A stretch of 64,000 nt of DNA from a bacterium. Its GTDB lineage: Bacteria; Electryoneota; RPQS01. The notes beneath the pieces were generated by a model. It was not told the DNA's origin. It searched no databases and saw only the letters and a list, made by a program, of their open reading frames with translations. Positions within the stretch are counted from its first letter, which is position 1, and each line of letters starts with the position of its first letter. This document shows positions 47,301-55,917 of the stretch, in pieces. The translations under genes were made by a program, and so were the position numbers. The stretch is taken from positions 62,001 through 126,000 of the forward strand of contig JADJCU010000001.1 in the NCBI GenBank assembly GCA_016703065.1, read 5' to 3'.

Positions 47301-48099
47301 ACAGATTCAGCATCCGCGTCCAGAACACTTCGTAGGCCAACGCGCAGAAACCTGAGATACCGATCCCAAGCAGAACCATCTTGATCGCGAAGGGTGACAC
47401 TGGATTGCCCGCAGGAACAAACTCGCCGGCCGGTTCGTCGTCATGGCGCGCACCACTCTCGATCTCGGTCCGGTTTCGACCAAGCGCGTAAGCCACTGCG
47501 GCGACACCGAGGTTAATTGCCACCGCAATCCAGGTCGTCCGCTCCATCCCTAAGACTCGCAGCAGGAAATAGCCGCACGCAAAGGTACCAAGCACCGCTC
47601 CAACCGTGTTCAGTCCATAGAGGAATCCGGTCTCGCCGCCGATCTTTTCCTCAATGCGCGTGAACCGCTTGATCAGCACAGGCAGCGTCCCGCCCATCAG
47701 GAATGTCGGCACTCCAATGATCAGGAAGCACACCAGATAGCGCGCCAGATTCAGACCGACCATATTACTGCCGACACTGCTGTTCAGCCAAGTGTACAGC
47801 GGCGTCGCAGCGCCAAGTACAAGCGGAAACAACAGCGCGAAGATGCCAATCCCCGCTTCTAACGCCGCATAGACGCGAAGCAGCGGCCGCGGCTCACGAT
47901 CAATGTACTTGCCAAGCACAAAGCTCCCGGCAGCGAGCCCACCCATGAACGCACTGAGAACAGTACTCGTGGCCAGCATCGTGTTGCCAAACACGAGCAC
48001 CAGCATGCGCGTCCACACGATTTGATAGATCAGACCGGACACTCCGGACAAGAGGAAGAGTGAATAGACCAAGTAGCGGTAGCTGCGCGGTTCTGACAC
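44380..48099 (-). CDS. Membrane-fused spermidine synthase-like protein with TPR tail
   Basis: 1239 residues. The first 465 residues hold about 13 transmembrane segments in an MFS-like arrangement ('LFLLSGVSGLIYQIVWTRMLVLVFGNT', repeated later as 'CALAYEVFWTRMLNLFLHNN'). A class I methyltransferase/spermidine synthase-like domain follows (about 480-740, 'ALMIAFGAGMSAG', 'LDVVDLNPDI', 'YSLIISDATNPK', 'GGVFCQWAL'). The rest (about 820-1239) is a chain of TPR-like helices. Fused membrane SpeE proteins are common in FCB and related bacteria, but their substrate is not established; polyamine synthesis should not be assumed. The promoter is at 48145-48173. Confidence 0.87.
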   Translation of the reverse strand: MSEPRSYRYLVYSLFLLSGVSGLIYQIVWTRMLVLVFGNTMLATSTVLSAFMGGLAAGSFVLGKYIDREPRPLLRVYAALEAGIGIFALLFPLVLGAATPLYTWLNSSVGSNMVGLNLARYLVCFLIIGVPTFLMGGTLPVLIKRFTRIEEKIGGETGFLYGLNTVGAVLGTFACGYFLLRVLGMERTTWIAVAINLGVAAVAYALGRNRTEIESGARHDDEPAGEFVPAGNPVSPFAIKMVLLGIGISGFCALAYEVFWTRMLNLFLHNNIYSFTAILATFLIGIAVGSLVYARFLSRSRKPLQLFAWLQLGIGAMAYATPFVFSAFHDALFNNFDEALTLVKTAAIMLAPTVMMGIAVPLAIQICRKGVSKEGTSVGNVYAVNTVGAILGAFAAGFILLPSVGLLYGVLIVASLNLFAGLLPMLAYTSGSPRVMRAGAVTLVVAILAFSTPRDLFRGLFQAAHPNAEIVHYKEGKVANVLVYDFNKLGYKDFHLNAVNEASSRLWHVQLFKLLGLLPTVVHDGESDALMIAFGAGMSAGATCSNVSSLDVVDLNPDIRGIAEAYTRENLDVINQPNFHQVVNDGRNALLLSPRQYSLIISDATNPKMFDSWTLYSQEFYELVKDRLKPGGVFCQWALIPLPADAIKVILNTFRSVFPHMSVWVIHGSSQFLMLGTPERLNIDYADLSAKLGPLFEKADLSEFGIDTPEKFLSFFTLGEDGVGRMLEGFGKVSTDDLPYAQFIITQDRNGNDNCLDLVRYQESIRDYMTPGAAVPDSFAATMEALEDIARRLEVGYITGDQSKFAESAVVALDAGLHDANVAHHLNCCPEKIRHFEDYLKRVPDDLTVRNTLGVFHMNSGDYAAATREFRTALSAKPDHAFARMNLARAELEAGAEDMAMQELLAVSNAAPSKGVLASTPYLLNRARVLRKLDAAPDSVELIMALAADYYQDAQLLKSVQLIRRALAVDSTNREILFAYANLCERHEFVFEAAKAYGRLAALSPGDQAAAAKRDEFNWLAADPAARKNWLNSRLFVPETMAESPEEPSGHPPTCDEALALWNETDADGATDSVNLMRAAELYVKSTETNPEEVHAYVDAGTLYEKLGDYSRAARLWQTAARFRPDLPFITLNAARLEALAELAQGKLSGCAKAEKLGAAADAHLSLGEAELALTYAREAAALCVGDTLAWVQAAFASREIGDYDAAIAAAQQALVLDSTQREALNIVQSLSNLTPPKK

Positions 48100-48144
48100 G
48101 ATCGGACCTTATTAGACAGGATTTTACACTCACGAATTCAATTA

Positions 48145-48173
48145 AATATAACGCTTTGGACCTTGGTTTGCAA
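48145..48173 (-). promoter_or_regulatory. Sigma70-like promoter for the SpeE/TPR gene
   Basis: On the minus strand TTGCAA (48173-48168), 17-bp spacer, TATATT (48150-48145), about 46 bp before ATG 48099. Confidence 0.65.
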
Positions 48174-48253
48174 GCTATTAGTGAAAACAATCACTTACTC
48201 GGTTGGCTGCGAGCAGTACGGATCCACCTTGCAGCGCGATTCGTGCCGCCGAT

Positions 48254-48282
48254 TTGTTTTTCCGCGAATAACCCATTACATT
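48254..48282 (+). promoter_or_regulatory. Sigma70-like promoter for the transglutaminase-PAS-EttA operon
   Basis: TTGTTT, 17-bp spacer, TACATT. The start falls near 48289, leaving about 40 nt to ATG 48331. It is divergent from the promoter at 48145-48173. Confidence 0.5.
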
Positions 48283-48330
48283 CTTGTTTACATTCCGCCG
48301 CGAGCTTTGCCCACTGAACCCCGGCAAACT

Positions 48331-49854
48331 ATGTATTTCCGTCATCACACCCTTATGCTGTTGTGCGTCGCCGCACTTTGTGCCAAACCGGCGGACGCAA
48401 GTGATGCGCACCGCGCCGACCTGAGGAATGCGTTGCACGCCCACTACTCCGCGCCCGCAGATTCCATGAAGCGGAAGGCCGCCTGCTTCCTGCTTGACAA
48501 CATGGATGGTCATTCCTACATCACTTTCGACCTCAAAGACTCCAACGATACCGTTGTACCCTTCGAGGTCCTGAGTTTCCCGTCTTACGATTCTCTGGAG
48601 ATCGGCTTCCGTGCGCTTGAAGACAAATTCGGCACCTTGGACTTCAAGAAGCGGCAGACGACCCACGATGACTCGGTTATTACGCCCGACTTCCTGTTTC
48701 AACACATCGATCAGGCATTCATGGCCTGGACAACGCGTCCGTTCGCCGCGCATCTGTCGTTCGACAGCTTCTGCCAGTACGTCTTGCCCTACCGCGGCAG
48801 CAACGAGCCGCTCGAACTCTGGCGGCCCTTCTTCTACGAGCGCTACGACTCGCTCTTCCGCGCTATGAAGAATCCTGCCGATCCGATTGAGGCTGCAGTG
48901 CTGATCAACAAAGACCTGATCTCATGGTTCCATTTCGACCCGCGATTCTACTATCATCCGACCGATCAGGGGTTATCGGACATGCGAGCGACGACGCTTG
49001 GCCGCTGCGAAGATATGACCAATCTTACAATCTATGCCATGCGCGCCAACGGTCTCGCCGTCACAAGCGATTACACTCCGTACTGGGCTAACTCGGGGAA
49101 CAACCACGCATGGAATTCAATCCTCACGGCTGACGGCAAAGTCATCCCCTTCATGGGCGCGGAAGCCGACCCCGGAAGCTATCAACTTGCCAATAAGCTC
49201 GCAAAGGTCTATCGCAAGACATATTCGATACAGAAAGGGAACCTCGCCTTCCAAGTTGATGACGTTGAAAAGATACCACCGTATCTCGCTTCCAAGAGCT
49301 ACCTCGATGTCACAAGCGACTACACCTCTGTCCAGACTGTCACGCTGCCCATCGTCGCGCCCGACTCGACGCGCTTTGCCTATCTCTGCGTTTTCAACTC
49401 CGGCGAGTGGAAAGCTATTCAACGGTCGCACACGATCAATGGAAAAGCGACCTTCACCGACATGGGTGTCGACGTCGCCTATCTACCCGCCGCTTACATT
49501 GATAAGAAAATCGTTCCGGCGGGTGAAGCCTTCATTCTTGATATTGATGGTGAAATGCACTCGTTAGCTGGAGACACGGCGCGCACGCAATCGCTGACGC
49601 TGTCATCGACCACGAAAGTGAAACAGGTCGTCTCTACCGATGGCTTCGCAAAATCCGAGCTATCCCCCGGCACAACGTACGAACTGCACTATTGGTTGAA
49701 CGGGTGGCAAAGCGCCGGCTCCGCCGTCGCCACCGAGCAGCCGCTCGTCTTCAGCAATGTCCCGGCCAATTGCTTCTATTGGCTTACGGCGCAGGATTCG
49801 GATCGGGAAGAACGCATCTTCACCTACGAAAACAACACACAACACTGGTGGTAA
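48331..49854 (+). CDS. Exported transglutaminase-like protein
   Basis: 507 residues from ATG 48331, which opens into a signal peptide (MYFRHHTLMLLCVAALCAKPADA); the open frame runs further upstream but through the promoter. The papain-like triad of transglutaminase-fold proteins is visible: Cys226 in 'GRCEDMTN', His259 in 'NNHAWNS', Asp268 in 'TADGK'. In bacteria such proteins mostly act as peptidases or structural domains rather than cross-linkers. The C-terminal part is beta-rich and ends without a sorting domain. Eight bases separate it from the PAS gene. Confidence 0.83.
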   Translation: MYFRHHTLMLLCVAALCAKPADASDAHRADLRNALHAHYSAPADSMKRKAACFLLDNMDGHSYITFDLKDSNDTVVPFEVLSFPSYDSLEIGFRALEDKFGTLDFKKRQTTHDDSVITPDFLFQHIDQAFMAWTTRPFAAHLSFDSFCQYVLPYRGSNEPLELWRPFFYERYDSLFRAMKNPADPIEAAVLINKDLISWFHFDPRFYYHPTDQGLSDMRATTLGRCEDMTNLTIYAMRANGLAVTSDYTPYWANSGNNHAWNSILTADGKVIPFMGAEADPGSYQLANKLAKVYRKTYSIQKGNLAFQVDDVEKIPPYLASKSYLDVTSDYTSVQTVTLPIVAPDSTRFAYLCVFNSGEWKAIQRSHTINGKATFTDMGVDVAYLPAAYIDKKIVPAGEAFILDIDGEMHSLAGDTARTQSLTLSSTTKVKQVVSTDGFAKSELSPGTTYELHYWLNGWQSAGSAVATEQPLVFSNVPANCFYWLTAQDSDREERIFTYENNTQHWW

Positions 49855-49862
49855 ATTCTTCA

Positions 49863-50210
49863 ATGTCCGGCGCCAACTGGTCCACCGAAATCCCCTTTGC
49901 AATTACCGTCTGCGACACGGACGGAATCATTCTCGAGATGAACCACAAGTCCCAGTCCACGTTCGCCGCAGACGGCGGCGCGGAATTGATCGGCACTAAT
50001 GTGCTCGATTGCCACCCCGAACCGTCGCGTACCCAGTTGTGTGGCATGCTCGCTACGCAGGAGCGAAACGTCTACACTATCGAGAAGAACGGCGTCAAGA
50101 AACTCATCTATCAGACGCCGTGGTACGAAAATGGCGAGTATCGCGGATTCGTCGAACTTTCGCTCGAAATACCCCTTGATATGCCGCACTTCGTCCGCGC
50201 CCCCAAGTAA
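49863..50210 (+). CDS. Small stand-alone PAS-domain protein
   Basis: 115 residues. ATG 49863 lies 8 bp after the transglutaminase stop. It is a single PAS fold: 'IPFAITVCDTDGIILEMNHKSQSTFAADGG', 'LIGTNVLDCHPEPSRTQL', 'YTIEKNGVKKLIYQTPWYENGEYRGFVELSLEIP'. This matches a widespread family of lone PAS proteins with the 'DCHPEP' motif and an 'MPHFVR' ending. The ligand or partner is unknown; the family lacks kinase or cyclase domains. It lies 20 bp before ettA. Confidence 0.83.
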   Translation: MSGANWSTEIPFAITVCDTDGIILEMNHKSQSTFAADGGAELIGTNVLDCHPEPSRTQLCGMLATQERNVYTIEKNGVKKLIYQTPWYENGEYRGFVELSLEIPLDMPHFVRAPK

Positions 50211-50230
50211 TCTAATCCACTCACATCTCG

Positions 50231-51901
50231 ATGGCTCCACAATACATTTTCGTCATGCAGGGCTTAGTAAAGCTCTATGGCGGTGAAAAAGTCCTGAATG
50301 ATATCAACCTCGCCTTCTATCCAGGGGCGAAGATTGGTCTCGTGGGCGACAACGGTTCCGGCAAGTCCACAATCCTGCGCATCATGGCCGGATTGGATAA
50401 GGACTTTCAGGGCATGGCCGAACCGGCAAAAGGCGTGCGAGCTGTCCTCGTTGCGCAGGAACCGCAAATCGATCTGACCAGGACTGTGCGTGAGAATGTC
50501 GAAATGGCCTTCGCACCGACGCTGAACCTGATCAATAAGTACAACCAGCTTGCCGAAGATATGGCCACCATGGACGGAGATGCCATGGAGAAAGCCCTCG
50601 ACAAGATGCAGAAACTGCAAGACGAGATTGACAAAGTCGATGGTTGGAATCTCGAACATCAAGTTGAAGTTGCCTCTGATGCGCTCTTCCTTCCTGATGG
50701 TGACCTGCTCTGTTCGCAAATCTCCGGCGGCGAGCGCCGCCGCGTTGCCCTGTGCAAGGCTCTGATTGAGAAACCCGATATTCTGCTGCTCGACGAACCC
50801 ACTAACCACCTTGATGCCGAGACTGTGCTGTGGCTCGAAAAACAGCTCCGCGAGTTCGAAGGCACGGTCATCATCTCCACGCACGACCGATACTTCCTCG
50901 ATAACATCACCAAGTGGATTTTGGAACTCGATCAAGGTCAGGGTATTCCGTGGGAAGGCAACTACTCCTCATGGCTCGATCAGAAGATTGCGTTGATGGA
51001 GCAGCCCGACAAGAAACCGTCGGCCAAGCTTACCGCGCTGAAGCGCGAACAGGCGTGGATTCGCCTCTCGCAGCGCGACCGTTTGGAGCTCAGTCATAAG
51101 CACATCGTTGAATACGAGAAACGCTCCAAAGACGTGTTCGAGGTCAACGATCAGAACATGATGATCCAAATCGCCCCCGGCCCGCATCTCGGCGATGTCG
51201 TCATGGAGTTAACTGACGTTTGCAAGGGCTTTGGCGGAAGCACGCTCATCAAAGACCTAAACCTGTTCATTCCTCCCGGCAGTATCACCGGCGTAATCGG
51301 CCCAAACGGCTCCGGAAAATCCACGCTTTTCCGTATGATCACCGGCGAACAGACACCCGAAAGCGGCACGATTCGTGTTGGCCCGTCGGTCGTCCTCGAA
51401 TATGTGAGCCAGATGCGCGACGATATTGACGACAAGAAGACTGTCTTCGAGGAAATCACTGGCGGCACGGATGTCATTCTCATGGGTGGAAAGGAAATCT
51501 CCTCACGCGCCTATGTTTCCAAATTCAATTTTCGCGGCGGTGATCAACAGAAGTTTGTTGGAAATCTCTCCGGCGGTGAACGCAATCGCGTGCATCTGGC
51601 CAAGCTCCTGCGCAAAGGCGGCAACTTCCTGCTGCTCGACGAGCCCAGCAACGACCTTGACATTACGACGCTGCGAATGCTCGAAAACGCCCTGCTCGAT
51701 TTCAACGGCTGTGTGATGGTCATCAGCCACGATCGTTTCTTCCTCGACCGCATTTGTACGCACATTCTCGCGTTTGAGGGCAACGGCGTTGCGCGTTGGT
51801 TTGAAGGGAATTTCGAGGCGTACGAACAGGCGCGCCGCGCCGAACTCGGCGCAAACTACGACCGCCCGCGCCGCTCGCTCTATCGCAAACTGACGGCGTA
51901 G
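50231..51901 (+). CDS. ettA: Energy-dependent translational throttle protein EttA (ABC-F)
   Basis: 556 residues, the usual EttA length. A soluble ABC-F ATPase that binds the ribosomal E site and gates translation according to energy state. Two ATPase halves: Walker A 'GDNGSGKST' and 'GPNGSGKST', signatures 'ISGGERRRVAL' and 'LSGGERNRVHL', Walker B 'LLLDEPTNHLDA' and 'LLLDEPSNDLD'. The linker ('KPSAKLTALKREQAWIR') and the start 'YIFVMQGLVKLYGGEKVL' are specific to EttA. No transmembrane region. Confidence 0.95.
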   Translation: MAPQYIFVMQGLVKLYGGEKVLNDINLAFYPGAKIGLVGDNGSGKSTILRIMAGLDKDFQGMAEPAKGVRAVLVAQEPQIDLTRTVRENVEMAFAPTLNLINKYNQLAEDMATMDGDAMEKALDKMQKLQDEIDKVDGWNLEHQVEVASDALFLPDGDLLCSQISGGERRRVALCKALIEKPDILLLDEPTNHLDAETVLWLEKQLREFEGTVIISTHDRYFLDNITKWILELDQGQGIPWEGNYSSWLDQKIALMEQPDKKPSAKLTALKREQAWIRLSQRDRLELSHKHIVEYEKRSKDVFEVNDQNMMIQIAPGPHLGDVVMELTDVCKGFGGSTLIKDLNLFIPPGSITGVIGPNGSGKSTLFRMITGEQTPESGTIRVGPSVVLEYVSQMRDDIDDKKTVFEEITGGTDVILMGGKEISSRAYVSKFNFRGGDQQKFVGNLSGGERNRVHLAKLLRKGGNFLLLDEPSNDLDITTLRMLENALLDFNGCVMVISHDRFFLDRICTHILAFEGNGVARWFEGNFEAYEQARRAELGANYDRPRRSLYRKLTA

Positions 51902-51912
51902 CTCCCGGGACC

Positions 51913-51941
51913 TTGCTTTCTCCGAGTGTTTCGGCTATATT
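51913..51941 (+). promoter_or_regulatory. Sigma70-like promoter upstream of the C25 peptidase gene
   Basis: TTGCTT, 17-bp spacer, TATATT. It starts 12 bp after the ettA stop and predicts a start near 51948. Confidence 0.65.
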
Positions 51942-51947
51942 CTTCTG

Positions 51948-52079
51948 TTCGGCTGTGAATGCAGATGACTGGGTAAGTTCGCCGTTCGCCGGGGAGATTC
52001 TGATGCATTTGGCCCCTGTTTTCACACGTTTTACTCTCTATTGACTCTCCTATAGCCACTCCGTAGTGGCTATTTTTTT
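51948..52079 (+). ncRNA. Candidate short RNA or attenuated leader before the C25 peptidase gene
   Basis: About 130 nt between the promoter at 51913 and the terminator at 52052-52079. It has self-complementary arms (TGTGAA near 51954 with TTCACA near 52020; AATGCA with TGCATT further in) and a direct repeat GTTCGCC. No known RNA family was recognised. It could be an independent small RNA or the regulatory leader of the peptidase gene. Confidence 0.3.
52052..52079 (+). terminator. Rho-independent terminator in the leader of the C25 peptidase gene
   Basis: 9-bp stem ATAGCCACT / AGTGGCTAT, CCGT loop, then seven T. It lies 36 nt before ATG 52115 and about 150 bp after ettA. Confidence 0.85.
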
Positions 52080-52114
52080 GCAGGAATCGGATTATTCACC
52101 CCTTGAGGTCTTTC

Positions 52115-55100
52115 ATGAAGACATCGCTGCTGTGCTTCCTCCTGCTGCTACCACTGACGGTCCCGGGCGCAACGACCACGCATCTCCAGCCGCTCCCGGC
52201 CCAATTCGGTACTCCACTTGAAATCGTCTCAACAGGTCCCGAGCTGACCTCCCTGTCACTCCGTAACCCGGAGCTGGGCACCGAGTCCCTTGTGTTGGAC
52301 GGCCAGACCTGCAAGGTCACAACTCTTGCCGGAGAGCCCTTTCGGCCCGACCAAGGCGCCCCCGCCGTTCCGCAGGTCACGCGGCTAATACGCATTCCTA
52401 ACACTGGCGCAGTCGAGCTGCTGATCCGTGACGCGCAGTTCACAGTGTTAGAGGATTACAATCCCTATCCTTACGCCGATCCGGCCACCAGTGCGCTCCC
52501 CCTTGCATCCGCCTACAAGACTGGCGCGTGGTTTCCCGTGCAGCCCGTTGAGATCTCCGCACCGCTGATCTTCCGCGACATGCGAGTCGTCGCTGTGACC
52601 TTCTATCCCGTGCAAGTCAATGCGTTGACCCGCGAAGCCCGGCTCTATTCTGCCCTCGATGTGGATATTGTTGCGACCGGCGAGTTCGGTGCCAACGAAC
52701 TTCTGAACCCCCGGCCCATGTCACCGCGCTACGCCCCAATTTACCGGGGCCTCATCAGCAATCTCGATGAGACTGAACTGGATATGACCGCACAACTGCC
52801 TGGCGGCTATCTGATACTGAGCCGCAACAACGTTGCCATGAATCAATGGGTGGATAGCATCGCCACATGGCGCAGACTATCTGGCTATGACGTCCAAGTT
52901 GAACGGCGCACCAATTGGTCGATCAGTCAAATGCGCACGTTCATCCGCGATACCTACAACAGCTCAGCGATTCCACTCGAATACGTAGCCTTGATGGGCG
53001 ACCCGCAATCCATGTACGGTGTGCCTACTGATCCGCAAGCCTACGACCATTACTTCGCGCTTGCTAACGACGATGACCACCTTGAAGACCTCGCGGTCGG
53101 ACGGTTTTCCTGTTCCACGACCAGCGAATACGCCACCGCCACGAGCAAATTACACCACTACGAACGCTCCCCGTGGCTCGAGGATTCGTTGTGGTTTCAG
53201 CGTGGATTGTTCATGGCCTCAACGTCCCTCCAACTGGCGTCCAATGAGACGTTCATTCGGTGGGCGGATCACCAGTTTCGCATGCGCACAGCGCTTGACA
53301 GCAATGTTCTGTTGACTCATACTGGTTCGTTGCCCCAAGACACGGTTGTACAACTGTTGAATCAAGGCCTCGGTCTGTTCTTGTGGCGAGGCGCGTGGAT
53401 CGGCGAGATTGACAACTCTCTCCCCACCCAAATGCAGACGACGCACCGCTTGTCCATTGCCGCCTTCTTTGCGTGTGCTACTGGGAACTTTGAATATAAC
53501 ACGGCCTTGGCGGAAGCATGGACATTGGCAGGAACAGCCGCCAACCCCAAGGGCGGTGTCGCCGCAATCGGAGTTGCCACAGCCGCAAGCCATGCGGCAC
53601 CCAACCTCACTACGGCCGGCGGACTCGCCTATTCATTAGCTAATCTGCACGTCGAGCATCTTGGGACGGCACTGAACTCCGCCAAAGCCTGGCTCTACCG
53701 GACGTACGGTGTTTCGGACGTTGCGCTTAACCACTCCTCGTGGACCAATCTCATGGGCGATCCGGCGCTGTCGATGTGGACTGAAATCCCCGCTACAATC
53801 GCCGCCACGCATCTGCAATCGCTCCCCGTCGGGACAGGAGTCGTTGCGCTTTCCGTCTTGGATTCAGTAACAAACGCCCCCATCGCAGACGCAGTCGCCG
53901 TGCTATGGAAAGGCTCAATTGGAGAGCCTGAGTCTTACAGCCGCGCGCTCACGGATGACTCTGGCCGCGTCACGATGCCCGTCACCATGCATTCCGCGGG
54001 CGACCTTAGGCTGTGTGTGACAAAGCACAATCACAAACCGTATCTCTTCAATATTCCCTGTACCTCAGTCGCTCAACAATTTACCGTCGAGAGCGTTTTC
54101 ATCGATGACAACAATGATGGCGGTACGCATGGCAACGGCGACGGTATCCTCAATCCCGGAGAGACGGTCGATTTGATCGTGCAGGCACATAACTTCAGCA
54201 CAACGGAGATATCGGAAACGACGTCTGCTGCGCTTTCGTCTGAAAATCCGCGGGTCACTGTCGTCTCTCCGGTCGTAGAGGTCCCTCCGGCAGGTGTGGA
54301 CAGCACGGTTCTGCTCTCGACGCCCTTTAGAGTTACACTGGGCTCCGATTTGCAGCATACGGAGGTTCTTGCGCTCGACTTCACATTTGAAGTGGATGGC
54401 CAGGACAGTCCGGACCGCGTGACCTTCACCGTCGCCGCACCCGACATTGACGTGGTAGAGCACGTTCTTTGGCCCGACTTCGCACCCGGTGTGACGTCAA
54501 ACCTCGATTTGCGCATTCTGAATACCGGTGCTGTTGCGCTCGCTCCGGCGGATGTCGAATTGCAGTCGCTGACGCCCTTTGTGACGGTCACTCGCGCCGG
54601 AGCAGGACTCGGATCTATTCAGCCTGCCGACACCGCGTGGACCTCCGGCGATTTCGAACTACGTGCCGACACGAACGCGTTTCGCGGACAGCGCGCCGAG
54701 TTCCTGTTAATCCTCGAAGATGATTCCGGATTCCGCGACTCGGCCTGTTTCGAAATCTCCATCGGAGTAATCACCGAGCACGACCCCACTGGACCGGATG
54801 CGTACGGCTACTACGCCTATGATCAAACTGATTTGGAATACGATGAGCATGCAGAATTCTTATATCTCGACATTAGTGCCGGACTCGGTGACGACCTTGA
54901 ACTCGATGATCCCGGCGAAGACCTCCCCGGCAACAACTATTCGGTCGCAATACCTTTGCCTTTTGAGTTCACCTACTACGGGGTTGGTTACGATACCATC
55001 ACAGTCTGCGCAAACGGCTGGCTTGCCTTCGGAGATCAGGCGTGGAACGATTGCTTCCGGAACTATCCCCTGCCCGGTATCAACAGCGCGTCCAACATGG

Positions 55101-55801
55101 TTGCCGCCTATTGGGATGACCTCAAAACCAGCGGCGACGGCCAAGGTGTCTGGAGCTACGACGACTTTGCCAATGGCCGCCTCATCCTCCAATGGAAAGC
55201 CAGCGCCGGCGGATACTCCCATGATCAAGCCAATCTTGATTTTCAGATCGTGCTCTTTGACCCTGCCGCCAACCCATCACGTGATGGAAGCGGCAAAATC
55301 CTCTTCCTCTACAACGATGTCACCATGAACTTGGAAAGCGCCGACTGGATGGAAGTGTCCGGTAGCACAGTGGGCATTCAAGACGTCGGCAGTGTCGTCG
55401 GCTTGCAGTACGTATTCCGCACTGATTACGCTCCCGGCGCAACTGTGATTGAAGATAGCAGCACGATGCTCTTCACAACAGACGGCCCGCTCTCGCTCGA
55501 CACAAACACCGTCGCAACTCCCCCGCCGGCGCTGCCGCGAACGACGGTGCTTCATCCCAACTACCCGAATCCATTCAACCCGACTACGACCATTCGCTTT
55601 GATCTTGCCCACTCAATCCACACGACGCTGACCATTTTCGACCTGACTGGCCGCACCGTTGCGCAACTCATTGACGGCCCGCTTACCGCCGGATCCCATA
55701 GCGTGGCGTTCGATGGGGCAAATCTTGCCTCTGGTGTCTACTTCTACCGGCTCAGGGCGGGCCGCATGCACGAGACTCGAAAGATGGTACTACTCAAGTA
55801 G
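52115..55801 (+). CDS. Exported C25 (gingipain-like) peptidase homologue with sorting domain
   Basis: 1228 residues. ATG 52115 (MKTSLLCFLLLLPLTVPGA signal peptide, GAGG upstream) is preferred to TTG 52103. Order: propeptide-like beta region (about 20-220), a C25 peptidase fold (about 230-560, 'YLILSRNNVAMNQWVDSIATWRRLSGYDV', 'PLEYVALMGDP', 'DHYFALANDDDHLEDLAVGRFS'), Ig-like domains, 'DGILNPGETVDL' (CARDB-like), a nidogen-like domain ('LPFEFTYYGVGYDTITVCANGWLAFG') and a 'YPNPFNPTT' sorting domain. Cys454 ('FFACATGNF') is in the place of the catalytic cysteine. The usual 'GHG' histidine motif reads 'LWRGAW' (Arg425), so activity is uncertain. Secreted or surface protein. Confidence 0.82.
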   Translation: MKTSLLCFLLLLPLTVPGATTTHLQPLPAQFGTPLEIVSTGPELTSLSLRNPELGTESLVLDGQTCKVTTLAGEPFRPDQGAPAVPQVTRLIRIPNTGAVELLIRDAQFTVLEDYNPYPYADPATSALPLASAYKTGAWFPVQPVEISAPLIFRDMRVVAVTFYPVQVNALTREARLYSALDVDIVATGEFGANELLNPRPMSPRYAPIYRGLISNLDETELDMTAQLPGGYLILSRNNVAMNQWVDSIATWRRLSGYDVQVERRTNWSISQMRTFIRDTYNSSAIPLEYVALMGDPQSMYGVPTDPQAYDHYFALANDDDHLEDLAVGRFSCSTTSEYATATSKLHHYERSPWLEDSLWFQRGLFMASTSLQLASNETFIRWADHQFRMRTALDSNVLLTHTGSLPQDTVVQLLNQGLGLFLWRGAWIGEIDNSLPTQMQTTHRLSIAAFFACATGNFEYNTALAEAWTLAGTAANPKGGVAAIGVATAASHAAPNLTTAGGLAYSLANLHVEHLGTALNSAKAWLYRTYGVSDVALNHSSWTNLMGDPALSMWTEIPATIAATHLQSLPVGTGVVALSVLDSVTNAPIADAVAVLWKGSIGEPESYSRALTDDSGRVTMPVTMHSAGDLRLCVTKHNHKPYLFNIPCTSVAQQFTVESVFIDDNNDGGTHGNGDGILNPGETVDLIVQAHNFSTTEISETTSAALSSENPRVTVVSPVVEVPPAGVDSTVLLSTPFRVTLGSDLQHTEVLALDFTFEVDGQDSPDRVTFTVAAPDIDVVEHVLWPDFAPGVTSNLDLRILNTGAVALAPADVELQSLTPFVTVTRAGAGLGSIQPADTAWTSGDFELRADTNAFRGQRAEFLLILEDDSGFRDSACFEISIGVITEHDPTGPDAYGYYAYDQTDLEYDEHAEFLYLDISAGLGDDLELDDPGEDLPGNNYSVAIPLPFEFTYYGVGYDTITVCANGWLAFGDQAWNDCFRNYPLPGINSASNMVAAYWDDLKTSGDGQGVWSYDDFANGRLILQWKASAGGYSHDQANLDFQIVLFDPAANPSRDGSGKILFLYNDVTMNLESADWMEVSGSTVGIQDVGSVVGLQYVFRTDYAPGATVIEDSSTMLFTTDGPLSLDTNTVATPPPALPRTTVLHPNYPNPFNPTTTIRFDLAHSIHTTLTIFDLTGRTVAQLIDGPLTAGSHSVAFDGANLASGVYFYRLRAGRMHETRKMVLLK

Positions 55802-55860
55802 GCGGCTTAAACACCCATTGCCGTGACGAGCCCGCGCACTTCTGTAGATCGCGCGACACC

Positions 55861-55889
55861 TTGAGAATCTCCCGCGGATTCCTTATCTT
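55861..55889 (+). promoter_or_regulatory. Sigma70-like promoter for the DUF4412-like/DHH operon
   Basis: TTGAGA, 17-bp spacer, TATCTT. It leaves about 28 nt to the ATG at 55918. Confidence 0.6.
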
Positions 55890-55917
55890 TTGGTTCCACA
55901 AACTGAACGGAACAACT

